Positions 57,469-64,000 of a stretch of 64,000 bases of DNA are shown one piece after another. Every line of letters begins with the position of its first letter. The first letter of the stretch is position 1. The DNA is taken from the NCBI GenBank assembly GCA_973895155.1, contig OZ316896.1, positions 13,392,001 to 13,456,000 of the forward strand, read 5' to 3'. This DNA is from Marsupella aquatica. Taxonomy: Eukaryota > Marchantiophyta. The translations under genes were made by a program, and so were the position numbers. Below the pieces are notes generated by a model. The model ran no database searches, was not told the origin of the DNA, and saw only the letters and a list, made by a program, of their open reading frames with translations.

Positions 57469-58958
57469 AACAATGCTCATTTTGCATTGTTCAGAGAGTG
57501 TAGGCCATGTCTTTATATATGGAATTTGTGTGTCCCATGGTGGGAACTACAAACTTCACACTTTGAATGTTTGGCTTCTGTAGACCACTATCATATCCTG
57601 CCAAAGTTACTCCATCATGTGTTTCCCAATTGACTTATGGATGGAATGAAATCTTGGCCATCCGATGATGAGCTTATTTTCCTCTTTGTTAGATCACCCC
57701 TAGGACCCAATGAAGTATGTCTGCACACCTTCACCCATCCGCCCTCACATGCAGCACCTGCCTGCTTGCCATCCCCCATCCCGGCCTCACATGACACAGC
57801 ACCTGCCTCCCTCCCCTATGTGCCCTTGGGGAGGGAGCAGAAGGAGAGGGTGGTGAACATTTGGGTGGGAAGCGCGATGGTGAGGAAGGGAGGGCAGGGA
57901 TTGGGAGAGCAAGGGGGAAGGATGAGGGCAAGGGGGAAATAAATATAAAACAGTCTCCCTCCAGGAAGCTCCATATGACTGTGCCAGGACCCTATCATCC
58001 CTGGGCACGGTTGCTCGTATCTTGTTCCTCCCAACCCTCCCATGACTCCTCTTGTCGCATGCATCTCCCCTCTCCCGCCACCCTGCCCTTACCCATGCAG
58101 CCCCTCTCCTCATCTCTCCCTTTCCCTCAATGCCACCCTCTCCCCTCCCCAACAATTTGCCTCCCCCTTACTCAATGTGCCCTGCCCGACTGACATAAGC
58201 TTGCCTCTCATTGGGTCCCATACAACATGGTTGCACTGCAGTAGAAAAATGGAAAAGAAATCCATATATCTACATAGTTCTTATACATTTCTATATTAAC
58301 TTATTCAAATTATTTAGAAATCATGTTATCATATCTCAAATCGTGTTATGAGACATTTGAGATAAAGTAATGGAATGGAGTTTATTGGGAAATGGCAGGC
58401 ATAGTAGTCTTGAACAGGGTGTGCAAGACATGGGATGATGCAGGCTATGGAACTCTTAAACATTTCCTGGGATTTGCTAGATTGCCATTTTTTGTGGCAT
58501 ATTACTTACCTTGCCACTGATTTGTTGTTAATCACAATGCCTTGGTTTTGATTTATATTTCACAGCATCGGGTGTTATTATTGCAGGGCTCCAGTCTTCC
58601 TCAAAGTGACTTTGACCAGCATTAGGCATGACCTGTGCTTGTATACACACAGAGAGGCTGTGTGCCGGGACAGAGGCCTGCGTAAGAGGACAGGAGTACA
58701 AGAACAAGGCCAGCCAACCTACTCCTTTGTCAAAGTCACCTCGAGGGAGGTTGGTTTAGTCCAATTGCAACACTGGATGCAATAACAGCCATTGAATGGG
58801 AAGGAGCTGACCTGGGTTACTTTCTTGAGGCACATTTGAAAACAGTGGCATTGTAAAACATAGAAAACATCAGTGGGCAGGTACTTATTATGACACATAA
58901 GAATGACAATGCAATAAATCCTACTAAACATTTATGTCATAAATATAACATTGTGAAG
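57469..58958. other. intergenic, C-rich stretch
   Basis: 57720-58190 is pyrimidine-rich with repeated CACCTGCCT and CCCCTC motifs, producing overlapping frames on both strands that I take as low-complexity artefacts. TCAAAGTGACTTTGA at about 58601 is a short palindrome. Confidence 0.45.
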
Positions 58959-59379
58959 TGTTGGGTATTTACTCTTACGTCTAGGTTAGGTATGACGTGG
59001 TTGGTACAACAACGTGGGTTGGTACAACTACGTGGTTAGGTACAACTACGTGATTAGGTACAACTATGTGGTTAGGTACAACTACGTGATTATGTACAAC
59101 TATGTGGTTAGGTACAACTAAGTTGCACACTATATCATAAGAGGCATGTGTGCTTGGAGAGGTAGAACCAAGGCTCATTGTTATGGAGCCACTTGAGAGA
59201 TAGAGAGAGCTTACACTGTGGAGACTCGGTATAGCTGACGGGCTTAGAGTTCAGTAAAGCTCTCTTGTGTGTTCCCGTGGACGTAGCCTCAAGGAGGTGA
59301 ACCACATATCTCTTGTGTCGACTATTGTGCGTTGGATGGTTCATGGGCTTGCCGTTGCGATCGTCGTCTATGCTCAACA
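58959..59379 (+). mobile_element. 5' LTR of Ty1/copia element
   Basis: Starts TGTTGGGTATTT and ends GCTCAACA, so the ends are the short inverted pair TGTTG/CAACA. It is followed after two bases by a primer-binding site. Length is 421 bp. The U3 part contains an 18-bp minisatellite. The last 150 bases resemble the antisense LTR fragment at 48910-49140. The 3' partner LTR is not in the window. Confidence 0.85.
58990..59120 (+). repeat. 18-bp minisatellite in LTR U3
   Basis: ACGTGGTTAGGTACAACT is repeated about seven times with A/G and C/T variants (ACGTGATTAGGTACAACT, ATGTGGTTAGGTACAACT). Confidence 0.92.
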
Positions 59380-59381
59380 AT

Positions 59382-59393
59382 TGGTATCAGAGC
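59382..59393 (+). promoter_or_regulatory. tRNA-iMet primer-binding site
   Basis: TGGTATCAGAGC, complementary to the 3' end of plant initiator tRNA-Met, two bases after the LTR. This is the standard primer site of plant copia elements and fixes the LTR end. Confidence 0.92.
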
Positions 59394-60529
59394 ATGCTTG
59401 GGAGGTGACGTGTGTTCGTGACGGGATTTCATGACGGTTTTTCCAGCGTTGAGTGTTGGTGGATTTTCCAGAGTTCCATCGCATGGAACTTGGAGTTTAT
59501 GGGCTCAACGGATAGATCGGGGCAAGAGCTTTCTAACGGTGTGAAGAAATCGCTGAACGGAGCTCGTGGTGCAGAGAGATCTAAGTTTTCGTCATTCTGG
59601 ATTTTGTGAAGAAAGTTGGCAATCCACTCGGAGGGAGAAGCGTCAAGTGTTTTGACTCAACGGAGAGATTGAGGCAAGACGATTGTTTTGAGTCCGGGAT
59701 TGGCTCTTTGATGCAAAGAGGAAGGCTAAGCAAAATCAATTACCTTGTTGGATTGGTGACGGCACCAAGTGCAATTGATCAACATTCGTTGTTGACAAGG
59801 TACCATTTTTTCTCTTTGAAAAACTAATTCGAAATTGGCTATGGCAATTGAGAGAAATCTGTCATCTTTACCAATTTTTTCTCCCTCGTTCTTTCCTCGT
59901 TTTGGGTGCTTCTTATATCGATCTTCACCGCCTCGAAGTCTAGTTTCCAAATCTGAAATCAGATCTTGATTTCGTCAAAACCCGAGTGAGATATCTTGCG
60001 TTTGGTGTCGAGGGGTACATTCTGCCGTGTGTATTTTCATCGCGCGCGACCAGATTTCGACGACGAAGGGTGGTAGGGGGTTTTGGGGGTTCGAGGACAC
60101 GTGTCAGCCCCTCGATTGTTCTTCCAAAATTCCCACAGGGCCTGTAAAAGGGTCATAGAATATTCCAAAAAACCAGAGAGCTATTTTTTGACCGTCCGAC
60201 AAAGATTTCATCCGTCGAACGGTAACTTTTTTGGTTATTTTTTGGCGAGGTCGTAGCCATTGAAGTTGGCAATGCAGCGCACCAATCACATCGCAATTCC
60301 GACAACGGGTTGTACTTGGTATTTCGGTTATTCCCTGAGGTGGTCAAAACGGGGGAGTTTCCCAAGGTTTTACCCACCTCGACCGAAATTTGAATAACTT
60401 TTCCGTCAAATTTCGATTTTGATTTTGGTTTTCAGTATTGGACTCCTAGCTTTGTGGGCTACGCGGTGGTATTGAGTTTCGAGTTTTTTGAGAAGTTGTG
60501 AAAAACAACATTTTTTGTGACTTTTTCAT
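59394..60529 (+). other. untranslated leader of Copia element
   Basis: A 1.1-kb leader between primer site and gag, without an ORF of note (longest about 73 codons). Long leaders are known in plant LTR elements. Confidence 0.6.
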
Positions 60530-61564
60530 ATGAGTGATTCGGAGGAGTTTTTCGAAGACGTGGTACTTGAAGCACGAGGATCACCGCGGAGGTTTCAGGG
60601 GCAGAGAGAGGAGCAGGAGGAAGAGCACGTGACACCGATACCATCACCGGTGCGGCGTGTGGTGGAGGAAGCAGTACTACTACCGGAGCTCACGGTAAAG
60701 AAGAAGATGGGGACTTTCAAGCTTGGGGGACCCAAGTATGAAGTGACAAAGTATGATGGGCGCTCTGACTACTTGCTATGGGAGAAGCAGGTGAAGGGAG
60801 TGCTTTATGCGTCAGGGATGGGCCAACTGCTGAGCCCTCGTGAAGACGATGTTGATGAGAAACAATGGGACCGCATGCAGGAGCAGGGAGTGTGGTGTGT
60901 TACACTCTATCTCATGCCTCCCATCATCAAGCAGTTAGGTGCACATAAGGATTGCATGTCCTTGTTTGCGGAATTGCAGAGCAAGTATCACCGCAAGGAG
61001 TTGTCGAATCGGCTCTACACTTCCTACAAACTGATGAGTTTCAGGATGAAGGAATCTGGTACGAAGTTGCAAGACCATGTGGATGCTTTCAACGACATGG
61101 TCGTTGACTTGGAAAACCTTGGGGAGACTTTGAATGATGAGACGAAGGCTCTGCAGCTTTTTAGTTCATTGCCTCCATCTTACCAGTCCCTATCACGAGT
61201 GTTGTTGCATCGTGATAGGGATACCATTTCATACAATGACGTGGTAAGTTCTCTGCTTAGTGATGATCTTCAGCAGAAGATGCACATCACGTCACAGCCT
61301 TCATCATCTGGTGCTGCCCTCAATGTTAACCGTGGGAGGAGTATGCAGCGACCAACTGGGGACCGTAGAACCCAGTTTAGATCTAAATCCAGATCTAAGT
61401 CCAAGGGTAAATCCCCTCAGAGGAGGCAGGTGACATGTTGGAAGTGCAACCAAGTTGGACACTTCAAGCGAGACTGTAAGGGAAAGGCAGCGGAAACTTC
61501 ATCGGCAAATGTGGCTAGGGCTGATGGAGAAGCTGATTTACTCAATGATGAGTATGTTTTATGA
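60530..61564 (+). CDS. Copia gag polyprotein region
   Basis: A 344-residue frame starting MSDSEEFFEDV. A copia-type gag (UBN2-like) core runs from about 68 to 250, with YLLWEKQVKGVL, LFAELQSKYHRKELSNRLYTSYKLMSF and SSLPPSYQSL. A basic SR-rich stretch follows at 270-300, then a CCHC zinc knuckle CWKCNQVGHFKRDC at 303-316 (Cys-X2-Cys-X4-His-X4-Cys intact). Gag packages the element RNA into particles. The frame ends with TGA at 61562-61564; the next 15 codons and the protease-integrase region follow in the same frame. In most copia elements gag and pol are one ORF, so this stop is either decay or a read-through point. Confidence 0.92.
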   Translation: MSDSEEFFEDVVLEARGSPRRFQGQREEQEEEHVTPIPSPVRRVVEEAVLLPELTVKKKMGTFKLGGPKYEVTKYDGRSDYLLWEKQVKGVLYASGMGQLLSPREDDVDEKQWDRMQEQGVWCVTLYLMPPIIKQLGAHKDCMSLFAELQSKYHRKELSNRLYTSYKLMSFRMKESGTKLQDHVDAFNDMVVDLENLGETLNDETKALQLFSSLPPSYQSLSRVLLHRDRDTISYNDVVSSLLSDDLQQKMHITSQPSSSGAALNVNRGRSMQRPTGDRRTQFRSKSRSKSKGKSPQRRQVTCWKCNQVGHFKRDCKGKAAETSSANVARADGEADLLNDEYVL

Positions 61565-63340
61565 AGCTGGGGGTATGCCCTGTGCACGTCATCTAGGAGA
61601 GCAGATGATGTGTGGATTCTTGATTGTGCTTGCTATTTTTATATTTGTTACATTCGTGAGTTTTTCAGTTCTTACTCTGTTTCAAACGGTTCAGTTCTGA
61701 TGGGAAATGATCACTCCTGTCAAATTGAGGGAATTGGGTCTGTGAAGATTCAAATGTTTGATGGCGCTGTGCGCACAGTGTCCAGAGTCAGGTATGTACC
61801 TGGCATGCGTAAGAATCTGATTTCACTCGGTGTGTTGGATTCAAATGGTCATCAATGGAGCGTTATTGATGGTGAACTTCAAGTCAGGTCGGGAGAGACA
61901 GTGATTTTGAAGGGGAGTAGACAAAAGAATTTGTATGTGTTACAGGGCAATACTGTATGTGGAGAGGCCAATGTAACCAAGTCTCACGAGGAGATGACTC
62001 AACTGTGGCATTCACGGCTAGGCCACATGAGTGAGAAGGGTTTGGCTATCTTACGGAAGAATGGACTCATTTTTGATTTGCAATCTTGTAAATTAGAGTT
62101 TTGTGAGCATTGCATTCTTGGAAAGCAGCATCGTCGTGCTTTTGGTGTTGGAACTCATCGTTCCAAAGCGGTTCTTGAGTACATACATAGTGACGTGTGG
62201 GGTCCATCCCCGACTCCCTCACACTCTGGAAAGTTATACTATGTATCATTTATTGATGATTACTCAAGATTTGTGTGGATTTATTTCATGACGCATAAGT
62301 CTGATGTCTTGTCCATTTTTAAGAAGTGGAAGGCCCAGGTGGAGAATCAGACTGGAAACACGATCAAGTGTTTGGATACAAGGGTGAAGAGTCTGAGGTC
62401 AGACAACGGCGGGGAGTACACTTCAATGGAATTTGAAGAGTACTGTTCAGAACAGGGGATAACTCGCCATCTCACCACAGTTTATACTCCGCAGCAGAAT
62501 GGTGTCGCTGAGAGGCTCAATCGGACACTGTTGGAGCGGTCACGGAGTATGTTGAGCCAATCAGGTTTACCACAAGAATTTTGGGCAGAAGCTGTCAATA
62601 CCGCAACTTATTTGGTAAATCTTTCTCCTTCTAGTGCTATCAATTTCAAAACGCCGTTTGAGATGCGCTATAAGCGGCAAGCAGACTATCATGGCTTGGT
62701 AATTTTTGGAAGTGATGCATATGCTCTCACACCAAAGCAGAATAGGACCAAGTTGGATCCTACCTCCAGGAAATGTGTTTTTCTTGGGTACCAGAGTGGT
62801 GTGAAAGCCTATAGGCTATGGGATCCTATTGCCTGTAAGCTCGTTGTCAGTAGGGATGTTTCCTTCAATGAATCCAGATTATTGAAGGAGGGGGAGAATA
62901 CTGAGGTCTCCCGTACTGACAAAGAAAAATCTCCTATCCCGGATCTCGTTGAGGGGGAGATTGGTTATGAGGTGCATGACCGAAGAGAAGGAGTTGCTCC
63001 AATTATGGAGTTGGTTCCTGTGCCAGAGGAACCAGAGGAGTTTGTTGATGCCGGTGAGCAACAAGTGGATGCTGTTGAGCTTCAAATTGTACCAGCACAC
63101 GCAGATCAACCGGAGTCATCGGCTAGAAGAACATCTGGTCGCACTGTACGTGCTCCATCAAGGTATGGACAGTGGGTTGATTCATCTCAACTGCAAGAGG
63201 ATGATTTTACAGCTGATGATGAGGGTGATGCGTTAATTTTGGAAGAAGGAGAACCTTCTTCATTTCATGAGGCAAGTGCTTCAAAGAAGAAGCAGAAGCC
63301 CTGGGCCCTCACTCTTACTATATTAAGTGAACCCCCCTGA
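61565..63340 (+). pseudogene. Copia protease-integrase region, truncated before RT
   Basis: Open for about 590 codons in the gag frame. The protease active site, normally D-S/T-G/A in WILDS(G/A)C, reads WILDCAC near 61613-61633, so the nucleophile-adjacent Ser is Cys. The GAG-pre-integrase zinc-binding residues are present: H-X4-H in WHSRLGHMS and C-X2-C in CEHCILGKQHR. Integrase catalytic residues are Asp in YIHSDVWGP, Asp in LRSDNGGEYTS and Glu in PQQNGVAERLNRT, with 35 residues between the last two. The C-terminal integrase part (FWAEAVNTATYLVN, KCVFLGYQ) is intact. After EASASKKKQK near 63296 the expected reverse transcriptase start is replaced by unrelated sequence and a TGA. No RT or RNase H follows within the window. 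Confidence 0.88.
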
Positions 63341-64000
63341 GAACAGACACCCCCCGTGTACCCCTTCTTAATATTTTTGTTCACAAAAAAAAATCCCTTG
63401 TTAATGTAAAAACATTATTTTTTCCTATAAAAATTTATCCTTTTGTAAATTATAATAGAGTTTTTCAAGGAATTAAAAAAACCCTTGAATTTTTAAAAAT
63501 TGTAAATATCATACTGAAACATAAAAGATTCTATTTTGCATAGGGGAATATTATGTTACGCTGATGTTCACGGTACATATTTTATGTAGATCATAACAAA
63601 ATTAATACTAAAGATTTATAGTTCTTCCTAGAGTATATGACTATAACTCAGGCAACTTGTAGACCTCATAGAGATAAACTGAACTAGTACAAAGGCATTA
63701 TTATGCTATGCTATATCCTTGGTCCAGCAGGAATAATTGCATATATATTACTTATGTAAATTCCAATTGCTAAATTATTCTATCTTGACTAAGAATGGTA
63801 TGACATCAACCATTAACACCAAATGATAAGTAGAGTTTTTGGCAACTTCTTTCATGCAACCTGACACATCAAACCACACATTAATCATATATATTCTAGA
63901 CACAAAGTACTAATAATACAAAAAATGACTACTGAAATTTGTGGAGAGTAATACCATCAAATCTCCTTTGGCTGAAATTGTTACTTAGACATGGTGGGTA
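63341..64000. other. unrelated AT-rich sequence after truncated Copia
   Basis: A- and T-rich, without open frames or recognisable element features. It is either an insertion into the Copia element or the flank of a deletion; the window ends before this can be decided. Confidence 0.5.

Noticed and set aside
57637-58193. Overlapping frames of about 100-120 codons
   Set aside because: All arise from pyrimidine-rich low-complexity sequence open in several frames on both strands.
1-64000. CRISPR array, prophage or bacterial defence system
   Set aside because: None of the tandem repeats has the regular repeat-spacer form, and the gene content is that of a plant nucleus.

Overview
The window looks like nuclear DNA of a land plant, most likely a non-flowering one (bryophyte or lycophyte); the lineage is an inference. 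Supporting signs are a CRIB-plus-RhoGAP ROP GTPase-activating protein (an architecture of plants), a plant-type membrane-anchored ARM-repeat protein, GT-AG introns in one gene, and plant-style LINE, SINE, Copia and PIF/Harbinger elements. A 100-base run of N at 57369-57468 marks a scaffold gap. No bacterial operons, CRISPR arrays or rRNA genes were seen.

Layout. 0-1.1 kb: a degenerate minisatellite. 1.34-8.56 kb: a decayed LINE split by about 4.4 kb of repeats bounded by (GA)n tracts. 9.28-12.4 kb: a near-perfect hairpin and several tandem repeat families surrounding a Yippee-like gene (11297-11754) whose frame is broken by an exact 71-bp tandem duplication. 16.1-19.2 kb: an intact single-exon gene for a 1011-residue ARM-repeat membrane protein. 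19.9-21.3 kb: clustered tandem duplications. 22.75-25.7 kb (minus): a five-exon ROPGAP gene whose splice phases all agree. 26.7-27.3 kb (minus): a possible two-exon membrane protein. 28.7-51.6 kb: gene-poor, repeat-rich DNA with a 250-bp satellite, three SINE insertions with target-site duplications, a decayed antisense LTR and many short tandem duplications. 51692-56398: a complete PIF/Harbinger transposon with TTA target duplications, a Myb/SANT-like ORF, a broken DDE transposase and an unexplained third ORF. 58959-63.3 kb: a Ty1/copia element with 5' LTR, primer binding site, gag, protease and integrase that stops before reverse transcriptase.

How the parts relate. Only the ARM-repeat and ROPGAP genes look like intact host genes. 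ROPGAP would switch off ROP (plant Rho) GTPases at the cell cortex; the ARM-repeat protein is membrane-bound and of unknown role. The rest is mostly mobile DNA at different stages of decay. Two themes stand out: nested or serial insertion (the GA-bounded units inside the LINE), and an unusual density of recent short tandem duplications (about 20 to 250 bp), one of which disrupts a gene.

Limits: everything was read by eye. No alignment, splice predictor, RNA evidence or database search was available, so family assignments rest on recognised motifs and repeat boundaries are approximate unless a target-site duplication fixes them.
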